From: Hordeum vulgare subsp. vulgare | Lineage: Eukaryota; Streptophyta; Magnoliopsida; Poales; Poaceae | DNA: 64,000 nt | Assembly: GCF_904849725.1 (NCBI RefSeq) | Contig: NC_058521.1 | Coordinates: 341,418,638-341,482,637 of the forward strand | Direction: 5' to 3' | In this document: piece after piece, positions 1 to 10,990 of the stretch | How the letters are laid out: every line of letters begins with the position of its first letter | Position numbering within the stretch: position 1 is the stretch's first letter | The notes under the pieces: model-generated | What the model was told of the DNA's origin: nothing | The model's database searches: none | Seen by the model: only the letters and a program-made list of their open reading frames with translations | Made by a program: the position numbers and the translations under genes

Positions 1-2
1 GG

Positions 3-548
3 TTGGGGGTCACTGTTGACATGGCAGTTCAGGATGCTGCCTATTCAATGTTGACTATTATGAGAGCAAGACATGCACTGCTGCAGAATTCAGAGTTCTG
101 CTATGTTCCGGCCTCTCAGTCTGGTGAAGAGGGATACCTCAGTGGAGTCTATTTTGATTCTTCTATGGAGGATCCACTTCTGCAGTCTACTGTTGAGATG
201 CTAGAGAACAGAGACAGGGATGCTCGTGCTCTCCGCATGGAGCTTTATGCTACCCGTGCCCGTCTGTGGACAGCTTTGACGCGGCTGGCACCGGTAGTCC
301 AGACAGGGTATGGAGAGATGGAGATGCTGAACCCCGTTAGAACCCATCTTGCGGCCCACGTTGACTGGCCAGCTATAGGAGGAGTTACACCTCTTCGGGG
401 ACCCCTCTTACCACCAGTCAGGGGACCAAGGCCACATCCATGTCCTTATGGATCCCAGGGATCTCAGGCTAGAGTGTTTCCTGATCCGCAGGTTGAGCTT
501 CCAGGTCATGGAGGTAATCTCTATGAGATGTTCTATGCGGATGCCTGA
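3..548 (+). CDS. Extra ORF upstream of gag, unknown function (5' partial)
   Basis: The frame is open from the left edge to a TGA at 546-548, giving 181 residues. The true start is probably outside, because the first codon in view is TTG and not ATG. I do not recognise a conserved domain. The N-terminal two thirds is rich in acidic and Arg/Leu residues and could be helical. The C-terminal third is rich in Pro and Gly. It lies in sense orientation 324 bases upstream of the gag ATG, inside the element, so it is probably an accessory retrotransposon ORF and not a host gene. Unlike the gag-pol frame next to it, it has no internal stop over 546 bases, which is mild evidence for selection or for a young copy. 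Confidence 0.55.
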   Translation: MGVTVDMAVQDAAYSMLTIMRARHALLQNSEFCYVPASQSGEEGYLSGVYFDSSMEDPLLQSTVEMLENRDRDARALRMELYATRARLWTALTRLAPVVQTGYGEMEMLNPVRTHLAAHVDWPAIGGVTPLRGPLLPPVRGPRPHPCPYGSQGSQARVFPDPQVELPGHGGNLYEMFYADA

Positions 549-872
549 GATGTGAGAGGAAGGTTAGTATGGTAGTACCGTACGTTCACAGTCCTGCCTG
601 ACTTGTGAAGTATGGTAGTAATGTGAAATGAATTCCGGAGGCCTAGATAAATAATGTATAGGAAGCTTGTAAGCCTCTGATGAGTAGTTCCACCATTTCA
701 GTAGTTTGCTCTTCGAGTAAGTTTGTACTGAACTATGTAAGGGTGGGTATGAACCATGGTGTATATATAGCAGTTGCTTGTTACCATGTTGTTCGAATAT
801 TCATTTCCGCATTCCGTGTTTTCAGTACATTCTTAATCCATAGCTAGTATTGATATGATATTGGTCTAAGCT
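549..872 (+). promoter_or_regulatory. Spacer between extra ORF and gag with TATA-like box
   Basis: This 324-base AT-rich spacer has no ORF. A TATA-like run (GTATATATAG) lies at 761-770, about 100 bases before the gag ATG at 873. It could act as an internal promoter that makes a separate gag-pol transcript, or it may be chance in AT-rich DNA. Nothing else is recognisable here. Confidence 0.3.
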
Positions 873-3800
873 ATGAGTTTGTTTGTCAGGATGGTGTTCA
901 CCAGGTTGAACCGTGCCCCTGCTCATGAGCAAGGTGAGGGTAGTAAAGCGTCGCAGGAAGACCTGCCTCACGCACCTTCTCTGGTAGAAGTGATGCTTGA
1001 GGCAGAAAGAAACAAAAGGGAGACCAACCGACTGCTAGAGCGTATTGAGCAGAATACGGCTCGACAGCCTAGGAACGCTGCAGTGTCCCTCAATGACTTT
1101 GTGAAGCTGAATCCTCCAAAGTTTCATCTTTCCGTCGATCCCCTCGACGCTGATGACTGGCTGTGCAGCATCTCACGCAAGATTCGCTCGGCGAATGTGA
1201 ATGAGGCCGACAAGGTGACCTTTGCGGCGTATTTCCTGGAGGGACCCGCCAATCTATGGTGAGAGAATTTTGAAGCTATGCGTCCCGCTGAACCAGTGGC
1301 CACGTGGGCAGACTTCAGTGTAGCTTTTCGTATGCACCATATTCCAGAGGGCCTGATGGACAAAAAGAGAGAGGAGTTACGTGCCTTCACTCAGGGCAAG
1401 TTGTCTGTGGATGCCTATAGCCGCGAGTTCGGTAACCTTGCCGGCTATGCAACAGAGGAGGTGTCTACTGACGCCAAGAAGCAAGCAAGATTCCGTAAGG
1501 GTCTGAGCCCTGAGCTCCGTCGTGATCTGCGCCTCCATGAGTGTGCAAGCTTTCAAGCCCTGGTCAACAAAGCGATCAGTGCCGAGACTGGTCATACTGA
1601 CTTCGAAGCCACAAGGAAGCACTCCCGTGACTTTGGCTCATCTTCTGGTTCCGCGTTTCCAAAACGCAGGTTGTGGGTTCCAGACAGTTCTCTGCCGCCA
1701 AGATACACTCCGAGGCCATCCTACGTGGCGCCTCAGACGAATCAGGCCAACCCTCCAGCAAAATCTTATGGTAGTCCAGCTAGCAATGCTGCACCACGTG
1801 CCAACCAGGTGATATGCTACAAGTGTGGAGAACCAGGGCATTATTCCCGTCAGTGTCCTCAGAATGTGGGTGCCAAGCAACCCGGAAAGTCCGTCGGGCA
1901 GGCCAAGTCGGGCAAAGCTTATTATGTGAAGCCAACTCCTGCACGTGGCCGTGTGAACTATGTGTCAGCAGAAGAAGCTCCAGAGGATCCCGACGTCATG
2001 CTGGGTACGCTTCTTGTTAATCATCACCCAGCGTCTGTTCTCTTTGACACTGGGTCTTCTCATTCCTTCATTTCAGAAAGTTATGCACAGTTGCATAACA
2101 TGTCATTTTGTGATATGCCAATCCCATTGGTTGTCCAAACCCCGGGTAGTAAATGGCAAACCTCTAGGATAACCTATGACAATGAAATTCTAGTAGACAG
2201 GCTAGTTTTTCTAGCCTCATTGATAGCATTGAAATCTTCGGATATTAATATCATCTTGGGCATGGACTGGATGTCAGCTCACTATGCCATGATTGATACT
2301 CATTCTAGAAATGTCCAACTTACCCATCCCTCGGGTGAGATAGTAAATGTCTCTACTCTAGTTGCCAAATGCCAGCTCTATTCCTTAAATGCCAACCCTC
2401 TTCCGGAACTTGAAGACATTCCGGTAGTCCGTGACTTCCCGGATGTTTTTCCAGAGGAACTGCCAGGAATTCCACCTGATAGAGATGTAGAGTTTGTGAT
2501 AGATCTTGTTCCGGGAACTGTCCCAATAGCCAGAAGACCTTATAAGATGGCACCCCTAGAGCTAGCCGAACTTAAGAAGCAATTAGATGAGGCCTTGAAC
2601 AAAGGTTTCATTCGTCCTAGCTCTTCTCCTTGGGCTTGTCCCGTCCTCTTCGTCAAGAAGAAAGACGGAACGGATCGGATGGTTGTAGATTACCGAATAG
2701 TTAATTTGGTCACCATTAAGAACAAGTATCCGCTCCCCAGGATCAACGATCTGTACGATCAGCTCGCTGGATCCTCAGTCTTCTCCAAAATGGATTTGAG
2801 GTTGGGATACCATCAAATCAAGATTAAGAACGGGGACATTCCAAAAACAGCTTTTGTTACTCGTTATGGCCAATATGAGTACACCGTTATGTCCTTCGGT
2901 TTAACCAATGCCCCAGCCACTTTCTCTCGGCTGATGAACTCAATCTTCATGGAGTGTTTGGATAAATTCGTCATGGTATACCTCGATGATATTCTCATCT
3001 ACTCGAAGAATGAACAAGAACATGCCGAGCATTTAAGGCTGGTATTGATGAAACTTCGAGAGCATCGCCTTTATGCCAAATTTTCAAAATGTGAATTCTG
3101 GTTACCCAAAGTGACCTATCTAGGCCACATAATCTCTGGTAAGGGCATTGCTGTCAATATCGAGAGAGTTCAAGCTGTCCTTGATTGGACTCAACCTGAA
3201 TCGGTTAAGCAAGTTAGGAGTTTTCTTGGTCTAGCGAGCTATTGTCGCCGCTTTGTCGAGAATTTACCCAAGGTTGCAAAGCCTCTAACTGAACTCCTCA
3301 AGAAGGATAAAAAGTTCGAGTGGACACCATAGTGTGAGCATAGTTTTCAGGAACTGAAAAGACGCCTGACTTCCGCACCTGTGTTGCTACCACCAGATTT
3401 TTCTAAGGACTTTGTTATCTATTGCGACGCCTCGCGACAAGGATTAGGTTGCATTCTCATGCAAGATCGTCATGTGATCGCATACGCATCTCGACAGTTG
3501 CGTCCACATGAGGATAATTATCCCACCCATGACCTTGAGCTTGCAACTGTGGTCCATGCACTAAAAACCTGGCGACATTACCTTTTGGGTAATAGTTGCG
3601 AAATATTCACTAATCACCAAAGTCTGAAGTATATCTTCACCCAGCCGGATTTGAATCTCTGGCAAAGACGGTGGGTTGAGTTGATCTCGGATTACGACTT
3701 AGGAATAACTTACACCCCGGGGAAGGCTAATGTTATGGCCGATGCACTAAGTCGTAAATCTTATTGTAACAATTTGATGCTACAACAAGGTCAACCACAT

Positions 3801-5363
3801 CTCCATGAGGACTTTCGGAAGTTGAATCTTCATATTGTTCCTCAAGGATTCCTTTCTACCCTGGTGGCGAAGCCCACCCTTAAGGATCAAATTATAGCTG
3901 GCCAAAAGCGTGACAAGGGTATATCACGGATCAAGGAGAATATTTTTAGCAGAAACGCTAAAGAATTTTCCATGAATGATCAAGGTGTTGTGTTCTTCCA
4001 GAATCGTTTAGTGGTTCCTAAGAACCCACATCTAAGGCAGTTAATTCTTAAGGAGGCTCATGATTCTCCTCTCACCATTCATCCCGGTAGTACTAAGATG
4101 TATCAGGACCTACGCCAGAGGTTCTCGTGGACTAGGATGAAGAGAGAAATTGCTGAGTTCGTTGCTAACTGCGACGTTTGTCGTCGAGTTAAGGCAGAAC
4201 ATCAAAGGCCTGCTGGCACCCTTCAACCTCTAGCTATTCCTGAATGGAAATGGGATAAAGTTAGCATGGATTTTATTACCGGATTTCCCAAGACCAAGAA
4301 AGGAAATAATGCTATCTTTGTGGTCATTGACCGTCTCTCCAAAGTGGCTCATTTTCTTCCTGTTCGTGAGAGTATAACAGCTAGCCAGCTAGCAGAGTTA
4401 TATATCTCTCGAATAGTGTCTCTTCATGGTGTTCCCCTGGAAATTAACTCGGACCGTGGAAGTATCTTTACTTCTCGCTTCTGGGAAAGTTTTCATAATG
4501 CCATGGGGACTCACTTATCTTTTAGCACTGCTTTCCATCCTCAGTCAAGTGGTCAAGTAGAAAGAGTGAATCAAATCCTAGAAGATATGCTCCGAGCTTG
4601 TGTTATTTCGTTCGGTATGAATTGGGAGAAGTGCCTTCCATTCGCCGAATTCGCTTATAACAATAGTTATCAATCAAGCTTGGGCAAAGCCCCTTTTGAA
4701 GTTCTCTATGGACGAAGATGTCGAACCCCTCTTAATTGGTCAGAAACCGGAGAGAGGCAACTCTTTGGCCCGGATATGATCCAGGATGCAGAAGAGCAGG
4801 TTCGCATTATTCGTGAAAAGTTGAAAACAGCCCAGTCTCGTCAAAAGAGCCAATATGATCGTCATCATAAGGCTGTAACCTTTGAAGTTGACGAGAAGGC
4901 TTACCTTCGGGTTACACCTTTGAAGGGTACCCATCGTTTCCGTATCAATCGCAAATTGGCTCCTCGTTACATTGGTCCTTTTCGCATTCTTGCCAAACGA
5001 GGAGAAGTTGCCTACCAGTTGGAACTTCCTCCGCATCTTTCCAAGGTTCATGATGTTTTCCACGTCTCGCAACTCAGGCGTTGCTCTTCGGATCCTATCC
5101 GTGAAGTGGACCACGAAACGCTTGATCTCCAAGATAACCTTTCTTACCGAGAATACCCCGTGCGTATTCTTGATCAAGCTGAGCGTACCACTCGACGTCG
5201 AAACCTCAAGTTTCTTAAAGTTCAATGGTCAAATCATTCTGAAAAGGAGGCAACTTGGGAAAGAGAGGATCGTCTCCAACTTGAATATCCGGCGTTATTC
5301 CCGACGACTTCTAAATCTCGGGACGAGATTCTTTTGAGTGGGGGTGAGTTGTCACATCCCTAA
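873..5363 (+). pseudogene. Tekay-like gag-pol polyprotein with chromodomain, two in-frame stops
   Basis: A single frame runs from ATG 873 to TAA 5361-5363, broken by TGA at 1260-1262 and TAG at 3330-3332. There is no frameshift, so about 1,496 residues would be read without the stops. Domains in order: retrotransposon Gag (about 1090-1620), a CCHC zinc knuckle ([14 protein letters not shown], near 1815), aspartic protease with DTGSSHSFI (near 2046), reverse transcriptase with YLDD (near 2979), RNase H beginning IYCDAS (near 3418), integrase with an HHCC finger (H-x6-H then CDVC, 4060-4190) and a DDE core (MDFITGFP, NSDRGS, GQVERVNQ), a GPF/Y-like motif (near 4970) and a chromodomain at the C-terminus (about 5155-5310). 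The chromodomain is known to guide chromovirus integration to heterochromatin. The catalytic motifs look intact, so the stops are the visible defects. Confidence 0.9.
5333..5349 (+). other. Polypurine tract of the Tekay-like element
   Basis: A G-rich purine run (GAGTGGGGGTGAG) directly precedes the LTR start TGTCACATCCC. This is the expected position of the plus-strand primer for reverse transcription. The boundary is inferred from position and composition. Confidence 0.7.
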
Positions 5364-8300
5364 CCCTTAAGAAAGATAGCATTGTGCTCATGTCTTCTTT
5401 GCACTTGCATCAAAGAAGTTTCAACAAAAGCAACAAAGTGGCAAAGGAAAAACTCAAAACCCTAGCCACCATTTCAATTAAAGGAAATCTGAAACTAGTG
5501 CAAAATCAATGAACCCAAAATGGCCTCAAGAAATGTTCAAACTTTATGATAAATCATGAAAGTAAATGAGCATTGGAGAAAACTATTTTCTTGACACCTT
5601 AAGCTTTTTGAATAAATGAAAAAGGCTACTGGTTTCAAATTTTAATTTTGAAATCAGAAACTATAAATTTCCAAAAATGTTGAAAAGCTTGGAAATGGTT
5701 GGGGATATTATAACAAATATTTCAGGAGGTCTAAAATAGTTTTTACTTTTTGTTTTGGAGCTGAATTAATTAGCAAAACAAAAAAAACAAAAACAGAAAA
5801 AAATGGAAAAACCTTACCTGTCGCCTAAGCCTGGCCCGGCCCATCCCTGGCTCGTCCCCTCCCTCGCGCCAGTAGGCAGCAGGAGGTGGCCGCCGCCCCC
5901 TCCGGCGCGGCCACGCACATGCGTGCCTGCGTGGCCGTCACCTCGCGCTGGCGACGACGGGGATAAGCTCCCCAGAGCCTCCCCTATCCATTCCCCGCCT
6001 CGGTTCTCTTCCTCCTCCCGGATCTCCTCCTCCTCCTTGCTGCTGCCATTAGAGCCGAGCTCGAGCTCGAGCTGCCCGTGCCCCTGGCCATAGGATTCCC
6101 TCCCTGAGCACGCCATTAGCTCCGCCTCGTCGCCCTGGTCATCTCTGCAGAAGCCGAAGCTTCCTTGAGTCCTGCAACGCCCGCAACAACGTCGTCTTCC
6201 ACCTCCGGCCACCGGACCTCTCCCGTCGTTTCGCTTCCTCCGGCGCATCCCCGAGCCACTCTTCAGCGCCATCGGAACCGCCGTGAGCTCGTCGTCGTTT
6301 TCCCTCTCGCCCCACGCTCTCCCGTGCATCGTATCCTAGTTCCCCACCAAGGCTGAGAGCTTCTCGCCGCCGGCCATGTCGCTCTCGTCGCTGTGATGAC
6401 CGATCCACGCGCCCGAGCTAGGATTCGAGCTCCTGGAGCCTCCAGGAGCGTGTCGAGCCCTCCAGCTGCCCTCCCCGTGCGCTAGAACCGCCCCTCATAG
6501 AAGGCCGACCTCCGGCCGCCGCTCCGGCTCGTCGTCGACGCCTCTTCCGGCGACCCTAGCCTCCCCAGATGGTCCTGCCAGATCGGCCACTTCGCGAGCA
6601 TGCTGTAGCTGCAAACCGCGTGCGTTTTGGTGCTGTGAAGCGCCGTTTAGGTCGCCTCCGGCGAGCGCTCCGCCGTGGGCCTGGTCGCCGGCGACCACCC
6701 TCCGGTGGGGTCGACGTGGCAAGCTAACCCAGCAGCTTAGTGACCTAATCACTTGCTGACAAGTGGGCCCAAGGCCAAGTCAAACCTCAGTTAGGGCTGG
6801 TCAGCGCGGGATTAGTCCTAGAGAGGCTGACCAGTGGGGCCCCCCTGTCAGGTTTGACCTAAACAGGTCGGCTGACCTGCTGACGTCAGTCTGATGCAAT
6901 AATTAGAATTTCCAGTATAAAACTAATTCCAGGAAATTGCTAAAACTTGTCAAAATCATAGATATTAATCTGTAACTCCAATGAAAATAATTTATATATG
7001 AAAAAGTATCAGAAAAATTCAAGGATTCTGATTATGCTACTTTCAAATATGTTTGAAAAAGTTACAGAACCCTAAAATGTGGAATAAGGAATAATTCAAT
7101 TCTCATAATTACTTTTTAAATGGAATTTGGAAAAATATTCAAATTTCATTATGATTGCAATGATCACACACTGTCCTACTTACAAATCAGTACCATAACA
7201 TGACATTTCATGCATGCTAACATCAAGTTGATCTGAGCATCAGGTCGAATCAATTAAAACGGTATCCGAGAATACCCCGTTTGAATTGCTATTCGAATGT
7301 GATTCAAATCAACTCTAAACCTAATACATGTTGAAAATAATAACTTATCACCTTGCATTCTCATGCCATGCTCATGCATCATTTTGAGTGCATATGATTG
7401 TTATTGAATGTTGCCATTCATTTCGGTAGGCTCCGCACCGCTGGATTCCACCGAATATCCGTCTAACGGATATCGTTCCTCCTCTGAGCAACAAGGCAAG
7501 CAACCCTTTTGATCATCCCGATAAATCCCATGTTCTCGCTCCTGCACCTATTTATTGCATTTAAGATCAAATGCTTCAACTGCATTTGCCACGATAGTTG
7601 AACCCACTTCCTTTGCATGACTTAACCTTGTCACAGTAAATAGCCGAACCTTGCCACCTAGCATACCTGGTAGTTGCTTGAACTATGATGTGCCTTATCC
7701 TGCTATGCATGCTATGCTTAGAGTTGTGTATGGTCTGTCATCTGGGAGATGAACAGAAATGTGGAATGCGTTCGGTGAGCAAAGGTTGTGTGTTGAACTT
7801 GATTTGGTAAAGGTACCGGTGAAAGGCTGTGTAGGAGTACATGGCGGGTTGTTTCATTGGAACCGTCCTTAGGAACTGAGTTCCGTGTATGTATTCCAAG
7901 ACTAGATACTACCACATGCTGGGCCCTGAAATATGACCCCGCTTGGCCTATTAATCGCGTAGTACCCGGTCCAGGAGTTGCAAGTAGTTTCTGGTGTTTA
8001 TAGTAATGCTGGAGGCCGTGCATGGTGCTGACCTGAGAGGTGGGCCGTGATGCGGTAGGCAGTGGCACGGTGTACCAAGTGGCACCCGGATGGTGGGCTT
8101 GGCAACCCTGCGCACATCGTTTGAGGCCATGGCGGAAACCTCGGCCGGACTTCCGTACGGGTTACTCTCAGATAGGCGATAAACCTGGACTAGGTACTAG
8201 TGTGGTTAACGGTCGTGGCCGACTCCCTCGCTGGGCTTCCGCTTGAAGGTTGCCGAGGTGCATGACGTGCACATAGCGATAAGTGGCGAGAGCGTGTGTG

Positions 8301-9492
8301 ACGAAGTACACCCCTGCAGGGTTATGATCTATTCGAATAGCCGCGTCCGCGGATATGGACTACTTGGAGACATATGTTGTTCATAGAAAACTTCAATGGC
8401 TACTCATAAAATTGCCAAGATAAGCGTGAGTTTCGTGGACAGCATTTCCGTATGGAGACGGAATGATTCCACGATAGTGTATTGTTGTAGTGTTAGTGGA
8501 CTCGTGTGCGAGAAATCAAGTTATCAAAATTATTTAAAAATGCAAGTTGTCTAGCCACGAGTCAAATGCTGGCTTTCCGCATGAAACCCCACAATACCTT
8601 TTGATACCTTGCATGAGTAGTTAGTTCTCCTAAAGTCTTGCTGAGTACCTTCGTACTCATGTTTGCTTAATAAATGTTGCAGAGGTTTCTAATGACCCTA
8701 ATGGAGGGTTCTTCGCATACATTGACGACGACGAGTAGCTGGTGTCCCAGCTACGATCTGGCCCTACGTCGGCTCTGTAGTATAGTCAGGCCATGTGCCT
8801 TCTAGTTGCACTGCCTGTTCCCAGACAGTTTATAACTCTTGCGCTGGCTTGTATTTTATGACTGCTATTATGGGTCGAGAGACCTTAATGTGTAACATTA
8901 TGTGTGTGGCTCTTCCGAGCCTCTTAAATAAAGCTTGTATGTTTATGGTTATGTTGTGATGCCATCGATGTATCTATACATATTGGTATGCCATGCGTAC
9001 GTGTGTCATGCTTGATATGTGTGGGGTTCGATTACCTAGTCGTGATCTTTAGTAGCACTCCTTACAAGGAAATGCCCCTTTGTGATCCAACGAGCCTTGC
9101 TAGTTCGCTACTGCTCCGGACGCATTGGTTGACCGGCATGTGTCCTTCTTAGCTGCTGTGTCTGCCCCCTTTGGGGAAATGTCACGCGATGTAATAGAGT
9201 CCTTGTAGCTTGCTACGACTCATCTACATTCGCTGATGACCGACACCTGCTTTGTTGGGTCATGTATGCATGTCCTTGTGCGGTACTGCCACTTTGGTTT
9301 ATGACTAGACATGTCGATCCGGGTTCTTTGACATTGGATTGTTCGCGACACTATCGCATACGTGAGTCAAAAGACGCAAACGGTCCCGGCTAAGGTAAGG
9401 CTGCAGCCGTGGAGTTAACCGTGCGTGAGACCACAAAGGGATGCGATGTGTTACAGGCTGGATTCCTATGGCTTAGGATCGGGGTCCCGACA
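5350..9492 (+). repeat. 3' LTR of the Tekay-like element (about 4.1 kb)
   Basis: The LTR begins TGTCACATCCC after the polypurine tract and is taken to end at ...GGGGTCCCGACA. It has no credible gene. 5800-6760 is a GC-rich stretch whose overlapping small ORFs on both strands are composition artefacts. A CTGAGTACCTTCGTACTC palindrome (near 8640) resembles a sequence common in long LTRs of cereal gypsy elements. AATAAA at 8927-8932 is a likely poly(A) signal. The right end is supported by the resumption of a different element at 9493, with AAATA as candidate target duplication. The left copy of that duplication lies outside the window. Confidence 0.75.
8927..8932 (+). terminator. Likely poly(A) signal in LTR
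   Basis: AATAAA lies about 560 bases before the LTR end, after GAGCCTCTT. A poly(A) signal is expected in the R region of a plant LTR. Confidence 0.4.
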
Positions 9493-9991
9493 AAATACCA
9501 TAATATAGGCTATTTTTATAGTCCGTATGTGTGGGGAAACCGAGTTCAGGGCTATTTTCGGACCGCTCCTCCAAGGGTCACGAAATTGCCTATCTGTTCC
9601 CTCATATATACAACCCTTAGGGCGCCGTTTAGAATTAGTTTTGTTTAGATTATAAGTTCGCCATAGCTACAACTTTGCATTCTTCGTTTGTGTTCTACGA
9701 CTATACAAAGGCGTCACAGAACCCCACCTTCATTAATAAAGCTTTCCTCTTATATTCGCAATATCTTGATTGCAATCTTGGTTTCTTGCTTGTTCTTCGT
9801 TTGCGTGCAGGAAACTGACCTTCGTTGTCAGGTTGATCATGCTCCGGCGTCATCTATAACCTCTCGGAGTTGGTTTAGCGATTGCTAAGGCGCGACGTCC
9901 TCACACGTTCGTAGTCGGATCGTCAAAGTCTACTCCACCAAAGCGATACACACGATCTCATCGAAAGACAGGGACAACTTCTCCTCTATCA
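9493..9991 (+). repeat. CRM-like 5' LTR, right part
   Basis: This stretch lies between the end of the Tekay-like LTR and a primer binding site, so it is read as the 3' portion of the CRM-like element's 5' LTR. The rest was displaced leftwards by the Tekay-like insertion. It has a TATA-like box (TCATATATAC, near 9602) and AATAAA (near 9735). It ends CTCTATCA at 9991. No ORF in it is credible. Confidence 0.65.
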
Positions 9992-9993
9992 AG

Positions 9994-10003
9994 TGGTATC
10001 AGA
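9994..10003 (+). other. Primer binding site (tRNA-Met type)
   Basis: TGGTATCAGA begins two bases after the LTR end. It matches the start of the initiator-tRNA-Met-complementary PBS common in plant LTR elements (TGGTATCAGAGC), but the next bases diverge, so only the first ten match. Confidence 0.65.
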
Positions 10004-10990
10004 TTTCCAGGTTGCTCGGTGATATTTTACCAGTTTTCGTAGTAAGATCGCATCTATCTTCAGACCTATAGTCTATGAAAAATCCATAAACAATTAGGGT
10101 TAGATCATCATATCCGAACCCATCTAAGCCTTTGCATAGTCATTTCAGTAGTTTGCTTTGTTGAAATTGCGGTTACATCATCGTGTGGAGTTGCTGGTCT
10201 TATTGTCTAGTTCTTTAGAGTTTCGAGTTCTATTCAGAGGTTGTCATGCCGCCACCGCACCATCTTTCGTCGTTCCCATATACCACCTCCACGCAACCAT
10301 CATTTCCATGCAACCATCTTTCAGTTTCGCGTTTCCTTAGCTGAGTAGGTTCCGGAAAAAAAATTCTCTATCGTTTTGTTAGCCTTTTTAGAGTCTGGCA
10401 CGCTTTACAGAGCACTTTTTAGGCCAAAATTTTGAGGGGTGAAAAAAATTCCCTATCATTTTGTTAGCCTTTTTAGAGAGTTTTTAGACACTCGCCATCA
10501 TATTGATTTTTGTCGCAATTTTTGGTCGTTGCAGCCGCGAATTGCTCTAGAAATAAAGAAATAAAAATTTGTCAATTTTTTTTCGTGCATATCCTGTTTT
10601 TGGTCCTTGCGAAGAGTTTTGAGACACTCGCCATTATAGTGATTTTCTGAAGAAAAAAAGCACAGAAAAAAGAGGGCGCAAAAAAGAGAAAACAAATCGG
10701 AGTGGATCTTCCCTTGATTAGTACGTGTCGTTGTCACTTCGTTGGTGTTCTAGGCTCGCGTCTCTAGTACGTTCTAGCCTAGGACCAACACGGTACCATG
10801 GTTGAACGTCTTTTCAATTTTGCTTCTTTGAACTGATTATTGTTGACCCTTCTTGCTACCATATTATAAGCTTTCGCAGCTCCACATACATCTACATCGT
10901 GTGTTTGACACCACCTAGCAATCTCTCTATCCAAGCTTTGAGAGTTTTGACTACACCGGTTGCCGATCGCCACCTGCTACTCGGTAAGAA
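10004..10990 (+). repeat. CRM-like untranslated leader with internal duplications
   Basis: There is no convincing gene in this roughly 1 kb leader. Two short segments are repeated: TTTTGTTAGCCTTTTTAGAG occurs near 10375 and again near 10460, and a segment around GACACTCGCCAT occurs near 10488 and 10622. These look like old local duplications in the leader. Confidence 0.5.

Larger units (their letters stand above)
1..9492 (+). mobile_element. Tekay-like Ty3/gypsy chromovirus, 3' part (5' end outside window)
   Basis: This is an LTR retrotransposon entering from the left edge. In order it shows an ORF open at the edge, gag-pol with a C-terminal chromodomain, a polypurine tract and one long LTR ending in CCCGACA at 9492. 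RT before integrase before chromodomain is the Ty3/gypsy chromovirus order, and the long LTR fits the Tekay/Del clade of grasses. The element appears to sit inside the LTR of the CRM-like element that resumes at 9493. The 5' LTR and PBS are not in the window, so LTR identity and the target duplication cannot be tested here. Clade is inferred from motifs; the family name is not assigned. Confidence 0.8.

Noticed and set aside
5803..6408. Overlapping ORFs on both strands (up to 171 codons), Pro/Arg/Ser-rich
   Set aside because: They lie in the GC-rich part of an LTR, overlap in several frames and show no domain. Composition alone explains them.
7718..8246. ORFs of 116 and 68 codons
   Set aside because: They are inside the Tekay-like LTR with no domain and no conserved start context.
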